A stretch of DNA of 64,000 nt from JBCDCY01 sp039180875 (GTDB lineage: Bacteria; Pseudomonadota; Alphaproteobacteria; Rhodobacterales; Rhodobacteraceae): contig JBCDCY010000001.1 in the NCBI GenBank assembly GCA_039180875.1, forward strand, positions 310,001 to 374,000, read 5' to 3'. The notes below the pieces were generated by a model. That model was not told the DNA's origin. It was given only the letters and a program-made list of their open reading frames with translations, and ran no database searches. Position numbers and translations under genes: made by a program. Of this stretch, positions 32,152-40,230 are shown in pieces. The number at the start of each line of letters is the position of its first letter. The first letter of the stretch is position 1.

Positions 32152-33333
32152 GTGCAACGCATCGAGACGCAAGTGGCGATCGTCGGGGGCGGGCCGTCGG
32201 GGCTGCTCCTCTCCCAACTGCTGCATGTCGCCGGCATCGACAGCGTGGTGCTGGAGAGGCGGAGCCGGGCCCACGTGCTCTCCCGCATCCGGGCGGGCGT
32301 GCTGGAGCAGGGGCTGACCGATCTCCTCCGCCGGGCGGGCGTGGCGGCACGGATGGAGGCGGAGGGGCATGTCCACGCCGGCTTCGCCTTAGCCTTCGGC
32401 GGCGATCTACTGCGCATCGACCTGGCCGAGCTCACCGATGGGCGCACGGTCACGGTCTACGGCCAGACCGAGGTTACCCACGACCTTTATGCGGCACGGG
32501 ACGCGGCCGATGGGAAGATCCTGGAGGAGGCGGAGGATGTGGCGCTGCACGGCCTCGACGGCGCACAGCCCTGGCTCACCTGCCGGCAAGGGGACGCGGA
32601 GCTCCGCATCGACTGCGACTTCGTCGCTGGCTGCGACGGCTTCCACGGCGTCTCCCGCCAGGCGATCCCGGCGACGATCCGGCGGGAATACGAGAAGGTC
32701 TATCCGTTCGGCTGGCTCGGCGTGCTGTCGGAAACCCCGCCGGTACGGGACGAGCTGATCTACGCCAACCACCCGGACGGCTTCGCGCTTTGCTCCATGC
32801 GCAATCCGATGCTGAGCCGCTACTACGTGCAATGCGCGCTCTACGAGGATCTCGGGGCCTGGCCCGACGCGCGCTTCTGGGAGGTGCTGACGGCCCGACT
32901 GCCAGAACCGGTCGCGGCCGATCTCGTCACCGGGCCCTCGATCGAGAAGTCCATCGCGCCGCTCCGCAGCTTCGTCTGCGAGCCGATGCGCTGGGGCCGC
33001 CTGTTCCTGGCCGGGGACGCCGCCCATATCGTGCCGCCCACCGGGGCGAAGGGGCTGAACCTCGCCGCCTCCGACATCCACTACCTCTCCGAGGCGTTGA
33101 TCGCCCACTACCTGGACGACGACGCGGCGGGGCTCGACGCCTACTCCGCCCGGGCCCTGGCGCGGGTCTGGAAGGCGGAGCGCTTCTCCTGGTGGATGAC
33201 CACCTTGCTCCACCGCTTTCCAGAGACCAGCGGCTTCGACCAGCGCCTGCAGGGGGCGGAGCTCGCCTACCTCGCCAGCTCCCGCGCGGCCCAGACGGCG
33301 CTGGCCGAGAACTATGTCGGCCTTCCGTACTGA
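32152..33333 (+). CDS. pobA: 4-hydroxybenzoate 3-monooxygenase
   Basis: A 393-aa FAD monooxygenase that converts 4-hydroxybenzoate to protocatechuate using NADPH and O2. Seen: GGGPSGLLLSQLL dinucleotide fold (about 10-22), RIRAGVLEQG substrate/FAD segment, VAGCDGFHGVSR (DG motif), and GDAAHIVPPTGAKGLNLA with the second FAD motif. The GTG start at 32152 follows GGGAGGGG and gives the normal family length. No protocatechuate cleavage genes or PobR regulator are adjacent; the next gene, msrB, is 75 bp away. Confidence 0.95.
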   Translation: MQRIETQVAIVGGGPSGLLLSQLLHVAGIDSVVLERRSRAHVLSRIRAGVLEQGLTDLLRRAGVAARMEAEGHVHAGFALAFGGDLLRIDLAELTDGRTVTVYGQTEVTHDLYAARDAADGKILEEAEDVALHGLDGAQPWLTCRQGDAELRIDCDFVAGCDGFHGVSRQAIPATIRREYEKVYPFGWLGVLSETPPVRDELIYANHPDGFALCSMRNPMLSRYYVQCALYEDLGAWPDARFWEVLTARLPEPVAADLVTGPSIEKSIAPLRSFVCEPMRWGRLFLAGDAAHIVPPTGAKGLNLAASDIHYLSEALIAHYLDDDAAGLDAYSARALARVWKAERFSWWMTTLLHRFPETSGFDQRLQGAELAYLASSRAAQTALAENYVGLPY

Positions 33334-33408
33334 TAAGCCACCCCATGGCAAACGCCGCGACCGACCCCCATATCGTATGACAGAAACCCACTCAGAGCGG
33401 AGCAACTG

Positions 33409-33858
33409 ATGGCCAGGACCTTCAGCAAGACGGACGAGGCGGTGCGCGCCCTGACGCCCGAACAGTTCGCAGTCACGCAAAAGGACGGGACGGAGCGGCC
33501 GTTCCAGAACGCCTACTGGGACCAGAAGGCGCCGGGGCTCTATGTCGACGTGGTCTCGGGCGAGCCGCTGTTTGCCTCGACCGACAAGTATGACAGCGGC
33601 ACCGGCTGGCCCTCCTTCACCCGGCCGGTCGACGCGGCCAACATCGTGGAGAAGGACGACCGCAAGCTCTTCATGCGCCGGACCGAGGTACGCTCCAAGC
33701 ACGGCGACAGCCATCTCGGCCACGTCTTCCCCGACGGGCCGCAGGACGCGGGCGGCATGCGCTACTGCATCAACTCCGCCGCGCTCCGCTTCATACCGGC
33801 CGAGAAGCTGGAGGCGGAGGGCTACGCCGACTACGCCCACCTCTTCGAGACCGTCTAA
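33409..33858 (+). CDS. msrB: Peptide-methionine (R)-S-oxide reductase
   Basis: A 149-aa thioredoxin-dependent repair enzyme for methionine-R-sulfoxide. Core motifs are SGEPLFASTDKYDSGTGWPSF, HGDSHLGHVFPDGP and RYCINSAALRF with catalytic Cys120. The four zinc-binding Cys of many MsrB proteins (two CxxC pairs before PLF and before HLGHVF) are absent, so this is the zinc-free form. A GGAG ribosome site precedes ATG 33409. The MOSC gene follows after 3 bp. Confidence 0.95.
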   Translation: MARTFSKTDEAVRALTPEQFAVTQKDGTERPFQNAYWDQKAPGLYVDVVSGEPLFASTDKYDSGTGWPSFTRPVDAANIVEKDDRKLFMRRTEVRSKHGDSHLGHVFPDGPQDAGGMRYCINSAALRFIPAEKLEAEGYADYAHLFETV

Positions 33859-33861
33859 GCG

Positions 33862-34341
33862 ATGGAAGGCGCGCTGGCCGAGTTGCTGGCGCGCACGGCC
33901 GGTCCGGGAGAGATCGTCTGGATCGGCCTTCGCCCCGGCCGCCGGGCGCCGATCGAGGTCGTCGAGACGGCCGAGGTGACGGAGGCGGGGCTTGCCGGCG
34001 ACCACCGGGCCCGCCCGGGGCGACGCGCGGTCAGCCTGATCCAGGCAGAGCACCTGCCCGTCATCGCGGCGCTCGCCCACCGCCCGGGCGCCGACCTCGC
34101 CGATCTGCGGCGCAATATCGCGGTCGCGGGCCTCAACCTGCTGGCCCTCAGGGACCGGGTGCTCTCCCTCGGCACGGCGCGCCTGCGCATCACCGGGCCC
34201 TGCCATCCCTGCTCCCGCATGGAGGAGGCGCTCGGCCCCGGCGGCTACAGCGCCATGCGCGGCCATGGCGGCATGGTGGCGGAGGTGCTGCAGCCGGGCC
34301 GCATCGCCCGCGGCGACGGCGTGGCGGTCTCGGAGGTCTAG
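33862..34341 (+). CDS. MOSC domain-containing protein
   Basis: A 159-aa protein, essentially a single MOSC domain as in YiiM/YuaD-like proteins. It has TEAGLAGDHRARPG, RAVSLIQAEHL, RRNIAVAGLNLLAL and GPCHPCSRMEEALGPG, where a conserved Cys would bind the metal or sulfur ligand. MOSC proteins handle molybdenum cofactor sulfur or reduce N-hydroxylated compounds. It follows msrB by 3 bp and is probably cotranscribed, which hints at a shared oxidative-damage theme. Exact substrate unknown. Confidence 0.85.
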   Translation: MEGALAELLARTAGPGEIVWIGLRPGRRAPIEVVETAEVTEAGLAGDHRARPGRRAVSLIQAEHLPVIAALAHRPGADLADLRRNIAVAGLNLLALRDRVLSLGTARLRITGPCHPCSRMEEALGPGGYSAMRGHGGMVAEVLQPGRIARGDGVAVSEV

Positions 34342-34607
34342 AGCCGATCCGGCGGCCGTTGGGCGGCGCCGAATTCAACCGTGGCGTGTTTCATAAAGTG
34401 GCGTTGCCGGATCTGAGCGCAGCCCCTCTCCAAGCCCCTGATCGGTGCGCCATCGTGGGCGCGCTCGGCCATTTTTCGCGCCGATGACGGCGACCCATGA
34501 CACGGGCACCGACCGTGGCAGAGTGTCGCCTAGGCCCGAGAGCGCCCTTGCAATCCTACTTGGTTAAAGGACTATTGCGATATTCAGGAATTTAAGGGGT
34601 TTCAGCA

Positions 34608-35624
34608 GTGGCCTCGTTCAGATTTACCTTCATCCCGCTGTCGGACGTCATCCCGGTGCTGCCGACAGATCCCCCCTTCACCACCACCGGCACCGTCAGC
34701 GAGTCGGGTACGTTCCTGATCAACCCGCTGGCGACTCCCGTTCTGGTGGAGTTGGAAGATGACGACGAGAATTTCGATGACGGTTTCATCGACCCTCCTG
34801 GTCTAAGCACGGCAGACAACAATCAGCTTCTGACGGCACCGGTCACCGCCAATGGCACGACATTCCCCATTGGCAGCCAGGTGGAGCTTGAGTTCTCCAT
34901 CACCACGACAGCGGGCGATACTTTTTTTGTCGTCCGTATTGACGGTGTAAACGTCGGTCTGACGGCAGCGGATTCGTTTCCCGAGCCCTTGCCGATCTTC
35001 ACTATCGACTCTTCGGCCGACGGGGTGTCGACCCCGTTCGATCCTCTGGTCTGCTTTTGCGCCGGCACCCGCCTCGACACGCCGGACGGTCCAAGGGCGA
35101 TCGAGACGTTGGCGGTCGGTGATCTGGTACTGACGGCCGATGCCGGGCCGCATCCGGTGCGCTGGACCGGGACGCGGGAGCTGACCGCGCTGGAGCTTGC
35201 GGCGCGGCCGCATCTCCGCCCGATCCGCATCCGTGCCGGGGCGCTCGGCAACCGGCGCGACATCTTGGTCTCGCCCCAGCATCGCATTCTGATCGCCGAC
35301 TGGCGGGCCGAGCTGCTGTTCGGCGAGGCGGAGGTCTTTGCCCCCGCCCTGGCCCTGCTGAACGGTCGCTCCATCGTGCGCCAGGGCGCGGGCGCCGGGG
35401 CGACCTATGTCCACGTGCTGTTCGACGACCACCAGATCGTCTTCACCGACGGTCTGGCCTCGGAAAGCCTGCATCCCGGACCCCAGGCGCTTGAGGCCGT
35501 GACGGAGGCCGGTCGGGCCGAGTTGATCGAGCTCTTCCCAGAGCTTGCCGATCCGGAGCTCGAGCGCAGCCTCGCCCGCCCGACGCTCCGCCGCTACGAG
35601 GCGGAGGTTCTGGCCTCCCTCTGA
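34608..35624 (+). CDS. Hint (Hedgehog/intein) domain protein
   Basis: A 338-aa protein. The N-terminal half (1-145) is Thr/Val/Asp-rich, beta-like, acidic and noticeably less GC-rich than its surroundings. The Hint domain starts at CFCAGTRLDTPDGPRAIETL (about 147), continues LAVGDLVLTADAGPHPVRW, and has SPQHRILI near 222-229. Bacterial proteins with this layout are common in marine alphaproteobacteria and are thought to be secreted and self-processed at the Cys; no splicing partner is evident. A GTG start at 34608 has TAAGGGG upstream. The 266-bp gap before it holds no gene I can see. Confidence 0.8.
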   Translation: MASFRFTFIPLSDVIPVLPTDPPFTTTGTVSESGTFLINPLATPVLVELEDDDENFDDGFIDPPGLSTADNNQLLTAPVTANGTTFPIGSQVELEFSITTTAGDTFFVVRIDGVNVGLTAADSFPEPLPIFTIDSSADGVSTPFDPLVCFCAGTRLDTPDGPRAIETLAVGDLVLTADAGPHPVRWTGTRELTALELAARPHLRPIRIRAGALGNRRDILVSPQHRILIADWRAELLFGEAEVFAPALALLNGRSIVRQGAGAGATYVHVLFDDHQIVFTDGLASESLHPGPQALEAVTEAGRAELIELFPELADPELERSLARPTLRRYEAEVLASL

Positions 35625-35721
35625 CACCAGCGGCCACCCGCGCCGCACGCCCTATCTGAGGGCGGTGCGGCGCTCGGCCGGGCGCGCCGCCCGTCCCCTC
35701 CCGCCCGGCCGGGAGAGATCC

Positions 35722-36030
35722 ATGAGCGCCAGCGACGAACTGAAGAAACTCGGCCCCCTCGGCGAGGCGAAGTCAGATGTGATGAAGGCCTTCGGTGCCT
35801 TCGACGCCGCCGCCATGGCCGACGGCGCGATCCCGAAGAAGACGAAGGAGTTGATCGCCGTCGCCGTGGCGCTCACCACCCAGTGCCAATACTGCCTGAC
35901 GATCCACACCGAGGCCGCCCGCAAGGCCGGCGCCACGGATGAGGAACTGGCCGAGGTCACCTTCGTCGCCGCCGCCCTCCGCGCAGGCGCCGCCGTGACC
36001 CACGGCGCGAACTACGCCGTCACCGGCTGA
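35722..36030 (+). CDS. Carboxymuconolactone decarboxylase (AhpD-like) family protein
   Basis: A 102-aa all-helical protein starting MSASDELKKLGPLGE. ATG 35722 is chosen because GGGAGAG precedes it. The AhpD-like redox motif Cys-x-x-Cys occurs in TTQCQYCLTIHTEAARKAG, with the downstream His of the family. Likely a thiol peroxidase-type or disulphide reductase activity rather than true 4-carboxymuconolactone decarboxylation, since no protocatechuate genes are adjacent. Monocistronic. Confidence 0.87.
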   Translation: MSASDELKKLGPLGEAKSDVMKAFGAFDAAAMADGAIPKKTKELIAVAVALTTQCQYCLTIHTEAARKAGATDEELAEVTFVAAALRAGAAVTHGANYAVTG

Positions 36031-36109
36031 GCTTCGCCTTCCGCGCGCCCCGGATTGCCCCTCCGGTGCGGGGCGCGCGGCACCCGTCCGCGCCGCGATG
36101 GAGGCGCTG

Positions 36110-37297
36110 ATGTCCACGGCTTTCCTCAGCCATCTGGAGATGGAGATCGCCGGGCTGCGCGACGGCGGGCTCTACAAGACCGAGCGGGTGATCACCTCGC
36201 CCCAGGCCGGCGAGATCGAGGTGGCGGGCGACGCCGTCCTCAACTTCTGCGCCAACAACTATCTCGGCCTCGCCGACAACACCGAGGTGCGGGCCGCCGC
36301 CAAGGCCGCGCTGGATATCTACGGCTTCGGCATGGCCTCGGTCCGCTTCATCTGCGGCACGGGGGAAGAGCACAAGGCGCTGGAGGCACGCATCGCCGGC
36401 TTTCTGGGCTATGAAGATGTGATCCTCTACCCGTCCTGCTTCGACGCCAATGGCGGACTGTTCGAGACGCTCCTCGGCCCCGAGGACGCGGTGATCTCGG
36501 ACGCGCTCAACCACGCCTCGATCATCGACGGCATCCGCCTCTCCAAGGCGCGCCGGCTGCGCTACGCCAACAACGACATGGGCGCGTTGCGCGAGATGTT
36601 GGAGGAGGCGCGCGACGCCCGCTTTCGCCTGATCGCGACGGACGGCGTGTTCTCTATGGACGGCATCGTGGCCGATCTCCGGGGCATCTGCGACCTGGCC
36701 GAGGAGTTCGATGCGATGGTGATGGTCGACGATTGCCACGCCACCGGCTTTCTCGGCGCCCACGGCCGCGGCTCGCCGGAGCATTGCGGGGTGGAGGGGC
36801 GGGTCGACATCCTGACCGGCACGCTGGGCAAGGCGCTCGGCGGCGCCTCGGGCGGATACACTGCGGCGTCCGGGCCGGTGGTGGAGTGGCTGAGGCAGCG
36901 CTCCCGCCCCTACCTCTTCTCCAACAGCCTGGCGCCGACCATCGCCGCCGCCTCGCTCAAGGTCTTCGAGCTGATCGAGGGGGGCAAGGCGCTGCGAGCC
37001 CAGCTCTGGGCCAATGCCGAGCAGTTTCGGGCGGAGATGACGGCGCTCGGCTTCACGCTCGCCGGCGCCGACCATCCGATCATCCCGGTGATGCTCGGCG
37101 ACGCGGCTCTCGCGACGCAGATGGCCGACCGGCTGCTGGAGGAAGGGGTCTACGTCATCGGCTTCTCCTTCCCCGTGGTGCCGCGGGGTGAGGCGCGCAT
37201 CCGCACTCAGATGTCGGCGGCCCACACGGGCGAGGACGTGGCCCGCGCCGTCGCCGCCTTCGCCGAGGTCGGGCGCGAGCTGGGCGTCATCCGATGA
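36110..37297 (+). CDS. kbl: Glycine C-acetyltransferase (2-amino-3-ketobutyrate CoA ligase)
   Basis: A 395-aa PLP enzyme that cleaves 2-amino-3-ketobutyrate with CoA to glycine and acetyl-CoA. Motifs: NFCANNYLGLADN, GFGMASVRFICGT, DALNHASIIDGIR, MVDDCHATGFLG and the PLP lysine in GTLGKALGGASGG. The ATG at 36110 has GGAGG five bases upstream and is preferred over one four codons earlier. Its substrate comes from Tdh, encoded about 1.2 kb downstream. The pair is normally adjacent, but here a VOC protein and a regulator operon lie between them. Confidence 0.95.
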   Translation: MSTAFLSHLEMEIAGLRDGGLYKTERVITSPQAGEIEVAGDAVLNFCANNYLGLADNTEVRAAAKAALDIYGFGMASVRFICGTGEEHKALEARIAGFLGYEDVILYPSCFDANGGLFETLLGPEDAVISDALNHASIIDGIRLSKARRLRYANNDMGALREMLEEARDARFRLIATDGVFSMDGIVADLRGICDLAEEFDAMVMVDDCHATGFLGAHGRGSPEHCGVEGRVDILTGTLGKALGGASGGYTAASGPVVEWLRQRSRPYLFSNSLAPTIAAASLKVFELIEGGKALRAQLWANAEQFRAEMTALGFTLAGADHPIIPVMLGDAALATQMADRLLEEGVYVIGFSFPVVPRGEARIRTQMSAAHTGEDVARAVAAFAEVGRELGVIR

Positions 37298-37704
37298 GGG
37301 CCGGCGGCGTCCTGGAAACCGTGCTCTATGCCGACGACCTCGACGCGGCGGAGCGGTTCTACGAAGACGTCCTCGGCCTCGAGAAGGTGCATCGCCACCC
37401 CGAGCGCCAGGTCTTCTTCCGTGCGGGCTACGCGATGCTGCTGATCTTCAATCCCGCCGCCACCACGATCCCGCCACGGGAGGGCGAGTTGCCGATCCCG
37501 CCCCACGGCGCCACGGGCCCCGGCCATGTCTGCTTCCGCGCTACGGCCGAGGAGCTCGCCGCCTGGCGCGACCACCTGACGGACGCCGGCATCGAGATCG
37601 AGAGCGAGGTGGACTGGCCGAAGGGCGGCCGCTCGATCTACTTCCGCGACCCGGCCGGCAACAGCCTGGAGTTCGCCGAGCCGCAGATCTGGGGGATAGA
37701 GTAA
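37294..37704 (+). CDS. VOC superfamily (glyoxalase/dioxygenase fold) protein
   Basis: A 136-aa protein with two beta-alpha-beta-beta-beta modules: LETVLYADDLDAAERFYEDVLGLE and GPGHVCFRATAEELAAWRDHL, ending with SIYFRDPAGNSLEFAEP. His (GHVCF) and Glu (LEFAE) are plausible metal ligands. Similar proteins include glyoxalase I and FosX-type thiol transferases. It starts in the ATGA overlap with kbl, so a role linked to threonine breakdown (for example 2-amino-3-ketobutyrate or aminoacetone/methylglyoxal side products) is attractive but unproven. Confidence 0.82.
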   Translation: MRAGGVLETVLYADDLDAAERFYEDVLGLEKVHRHPERQVFFRAGYAMLLIFNPAATTIPPREGELPIPPHGATGPGHVCFRATAEELAAWRDHLTDAGIEIESEVDWPKGGRSIYFRDPAGNSLEFAEPQIWGIE

Positions 37705-37749
37705 CCTTGAGGTGACAAAGTTGATCTGCTAGTTGTAACCTCAAGGTTA
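37702..37749. promoter_or_regulatory. Perfect 12-bp inverted repeat upstream of the membrane protein/HTH operon
   Basis: TAACCTTGAGGT (37702-37713) and ACCTCAAGGTTA (37738-37749) are perfect inverted repeats with 24 bp between. The right arm, with two added bases, is itself palindromic (TAACCT-CA-AGGTTA, 37736-37749). It lies 14 bp before the membrane-protein start codon, and the left arm starts in the preceding stop codon. Position suggests autoregulation by the HTH protein at 38165-38422, though it could form an mRNA hairpin. Confidence 0.55.
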
Positions 37750-37763
37750 TACAGGAGACTGCC

Positions 37764-38168
37764 ATGAGTCCCGAGGTCTATACCCGGCTGCGTGCCGGCG
37801 CGATGGGGCTGACCGGCCTCGTGGGGCTGATGTATGGGGTCCTCGTCCTCGTCACCGGGCGGCCCGACGTGATATCTCACTGGATCCTCGGCGCTCTCGG
37901 CCTTGCCACAGCGCTGCTGATCGGGGGCACGGCCTTCACCCTCCGCCGCGGCGGCATCGCGCAGGTGACGGACGAGCTCCATCAGCGTGAAAGCGCCAGG
38001 GCCGCGAGCTTCGGCTACTTCTCCGTATTGCTCTGCGTCTACCCCGGAATCGCAATCCTGCTGGTCCGGGGGGACGTCGATTGGTCGAGCGGCTTCGCCG
38101 CTATGGGCGCCTTGCTCGCAGCAAGCTACATGCTTGCCTTCGCCTGGCTGACCGGGCGCTCGGGGTGA
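37764..38168 (+). CDS. Small membrane protein with four predicted spans, paired with an HTH regulator
   Basis: A 134-aa protein with four hydrophobic segments (about 10-32, 38-58, 81-100, 108-129) and a charged central loop. A clear ribosome site, AGGAGA, precedes ATG 37764. It overlaps the HTH gene by GTGA. Small integral-membrane proteins of this size (DUF2178-like) coupled to a short XRE regulator are a recurring bacterial arrangement; the membrane protein may sense or sequester the regulator. Function unknown. Confidence 0.65.
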   Translation: MSPEVYTRLRAGAMGLTGLVGLMYGVLVLVTGRPDVISHWILGALGLATALLIGGTAFTLRRGGIAQVTDELHQRESARAASFGYFSVLLCVYPGIAILLVRGDVDWSSGFAAMGALLAASYMLAFAWLTGRSG

Positions 38169-38422
38169 GCGATGCGCTGCTGACGGCGTTGCCGGCCGTC
38201 CGCCGGGAGGCAGGCCTCACCCAAGCCGAGTTGGCCGCCGCCGTCGGGGTCTCCCGCAAGACCATCAACACGATTGAGAACCGGGTCTTCGTGCCCTCCA
38301 CCCTGCTCGCGCTCAAACTCGCCCGCTATCTGGAGGTGAGCGTGCACGACCTCTTCGCCCTGGCCGACGAAGCGCCCGCGGCGGCGGGGACTTCCCTCGG
38401 GCGGACGAAGCGCGCAGGGTAG
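38165..38422 (+). CDS. Short XRE-family HTH transcriptional regulator
   Basis: An 85-aa protein, almost only an HTH_3 domain: VRREAGLTQAELAAAVGVSR, KTINTIENRVFVPSTLLALKLARYLEV and VHDLFAL. This is the YozG-like type of small regulator. The GTG at 38165 is chosen because it forms the GTGA overlap with the membrane protein; a longer open frame upstream has no ribosome site. It probably acts on the inverted repeat at 37702-37749. tdh follows 28 bp later with its own ribosome site. Confidence 0.85.
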   Translation: MSDALLTALPAVRREAGLTQAELAAAVGVSRKTINTIENRVFVPSTLLALKLARYLEVSVHDLFALADEAPAAAGTSLGRTKRAG

Positions 38423-38450
38423 CTCCGCCCTTGTCTGGAAGGACTGGCCC

Positions 38451-39476
38451 ATGCGCGCCCTCGTCAAGTCCCGTGCCGAGCCCGGCCTCTGGATGGAGGA
38501 CGTGCCGGTGCCCGAGCCCGGCCCCACCGAGGTGCTGATCCGGGTGCGGAAATCAGCGATCTGCGGCACCGATGTGCATATCTGGAACTGGGACGACTGG
38601 GCCGCCGCGACCGTGCCGGTGCCGATGGTCACGGGCCACGAGTTCGTGGGCGAGATCGCCATGGCCGGCCCGGCCGCCACCAAGTACCCGCCCGGCACCC
38701 GGGTCGCGGCCGAGGGTCACATCACCTGCGGCGTCTGCCGGAATTGCCGGGCCGGGCGCGCGCATCTCTGCCGCAACACCCTCGGCGTCGGCGTCAATCG
38801 CCCGGGCAGCTTCGCCGAATTTGTTGCGGTGCCCGAGGCCAACGTCGTGCCGATCCCGGAGGACATTCCGGACGAGATCGCGGCCATCCTGGACCCCTTC
38901 GGCAACGCCGTCCACACCGCGCTGTCCTTCGATCTGGTGGGGGAGGACGTGCTGATCACTGGCGCCGGCCCGATCGGCATCATGGCCGCCCTGGTGGCGG
39001 AGCGGGTGGGCGCCCGCAAGGTCGTCATCACCGACATCACCCCGGCCCGATTGGCGCTCGCACGCGCCGCCGGCCTCTCCCACGTCGTCGATGCGCGCGC
39101 GACCGCGCTTACCGAAGTCATGGCCGAGATCGGCATGACGGAGGGCTTTGACGTCGGGCTCGAGATGTCGGGCGCCGGCCCCGCCCTCCGCGACATGATC
39201 GCGGTGATGAACAACGGCGGGCGCATCGCGATCCTGGGCATCGCACCCACCGCCTTCGAGATCGACTGGAACCAGGTGATCTTCAAGATGCTGACGCTGA
39301 AGGGCATCTACGGCCGCGAGATGTACGAGACCTGGTATAAGATGATCGCGCTGCTGCAGACCGGCCTCGACCTCACCCCCCTGATCACCCACCGCCTCCC
39401 CATCGACGCCTTCGAGACAGGCTTCGCCGAGATGCGCGCCGGCACCGCCGGCAAGGTGGTGATGGACTGGCCTTGA
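38451..39476 (+). CDS. tdh: L-threonine 3-dehydrogenase
   Basis: A 341-aa zinc medium-chain dehydrogenase that oxidises L-threonine to 2-amino-3-ketobutyrate with NAD. Motifs: ICGTDVHIWNWDDWA (catalytic Cys-Gly-Thr-Asp-x-His), GHEFVGEI, the structural zinc cluster CGVCRNCRAGRAHLC, the GAGPIGIMAALVA nucleotide fold, and GIYGREMYETWYKM, diagnostic of Tdh. Length equals that of E. coli Tdh. GGAAGGA precedes ATG 38451. Works with Kbl (36110-37297) to convert threonine to glycine and acetyl-CoA. Confidence 0.96.
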   Translation: MRALVKSRAEPGLWMEDVPVPEPGPTEVLIRVRKSAICGTDVHIWNWDDWAAATVPVPMVTGHEFVGEIAMAGPAATKYPPGTRVAAEGHITCGVCRNCRAGRAHLCRNTLGVGVNRPGSFAEFVAVPEANVVPIPEDIPDEIAAILDPFGNAVHTALSFDLVGEDVLITGAGPIGIMAALVAERVGARKVVITDITPARLALARAAGLSHVVDARATALTEVMAEIGMTEGFDVGLEMSGAGPALRDMIAVMNNGGRIAILGIAPTAFEIDWNQVIFKMLTLKGIYGREMYETWYKMIALLQTGLDLTPLITHRLPIDAFETGFAEMRAGTAGKVVMDWP

Positions 39477-39630
39477 GGCGGGAGGCCGATTGCGGGGCGC
39501 GGCCACTTTCGCTCCCGCCGAGCCTTTTCGGGGACACCTTTGCCAGCGCGAAAGGGCCGGGCCGGCATTGGATCACTCCGCGCGCCGAATGCTGCTATCC
39601 TTGCAGGCGCAGTCTAGGGAGGAGTGTGCC

Positions 39631-40185
39631 ATGGACGGGTTCGAACCCTATGACCCGGAGATCACGAACCCCTATGTCGACGGCTGGCAGCGGGTCGAGA
39701 AATTCGACTACGAGACGCACCTCTACCTCGCCCGCGCCAGGACCGCGATCCGGGGCAGCCGGGGGCGGGAGGCGGAGTACATCGTCGCGGCCGACTACAC
39801 CTGCTCCGTCACCGTCGACGGGGCGCGCCACCAGATCCAGGTGCCGAGCGGGATGCTCACCGACCTCGCCTCCGTCCCGCGCCTCGGCCGCCTGTTCATC
39901 GGCCGGGTCGGCCCGCATCTGGAGGCGGCGATCGTGCACGACTTTCTGTTCCTCGCCTGGCAGCGGATCGCCGGGCGGGGCGCGCGGACCCGGGATTTCG
40001 ACTTCGCCAACGCCGTGATGCAGCAGGCGATGATCGCGGCCGACGTCGGCTTTCTCGAGCGCAACGTGATCTTCCTCGCCGTCTCGAGCTTCGTCGCCCG
40101 CGGCAGCTACGACGCGCCCAACCCGGGCACCACCTTCGTCCGCGTGCCGCCCGCCGCGGCGACCCGGGTCCCCCGCGCGGTCTGA
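39631..40185 (+). CDS. DUF1353 domain protein
   Basis: A 184-aa protein. The start at 39631 (MDGFEPYDPEI) has GGGAGGAG upstream. The DUF1353 signature is present: VPSGMLTDLASVPRLGRLF, then LEAAIVHDFLFLAWQR (Thr-Asp-x-Ala-Ser-Val-Pro followed by an Ala-Ala-x3-His-Asp). The family is frequent in phages and bacteria, with unknown function; the conserved Asp/His pattern hints at a hydrolase. No phage genes surround it here. Monocistronic by spacing. Confidence 0.75.
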   Translation: MDGFEPYDPEITNPYVDGWQRVEKFDYETHLYLARARTAIRGSRGREAEYIVAADYTCSVTVDGARHQIQVPSGMLTDLASVPRLGRLFIGRVGPHLEAAIVHDFLFLAWQRIAGRGARTRDFDFANAVMQQAMIAADVGFLERNVIFLAVSSFVARGSYDAPNPGTTFVRVPPAAATRVPRAV

Positions 40186-40230
40186 GCAGCAGACCTTTTC
40201 GCCCGGCCCCCGCGCCGCTATCACCCGCGC

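Noticed and set aside
37702..37749. SoxR/MerR-type operator
   Set aside because: ACCTCAAGG resembles part of a SoxR box, but spacing between promoter hexamers does not fit and no MerR-family gene is adjacent. The XRE regulator is the simpler partner.
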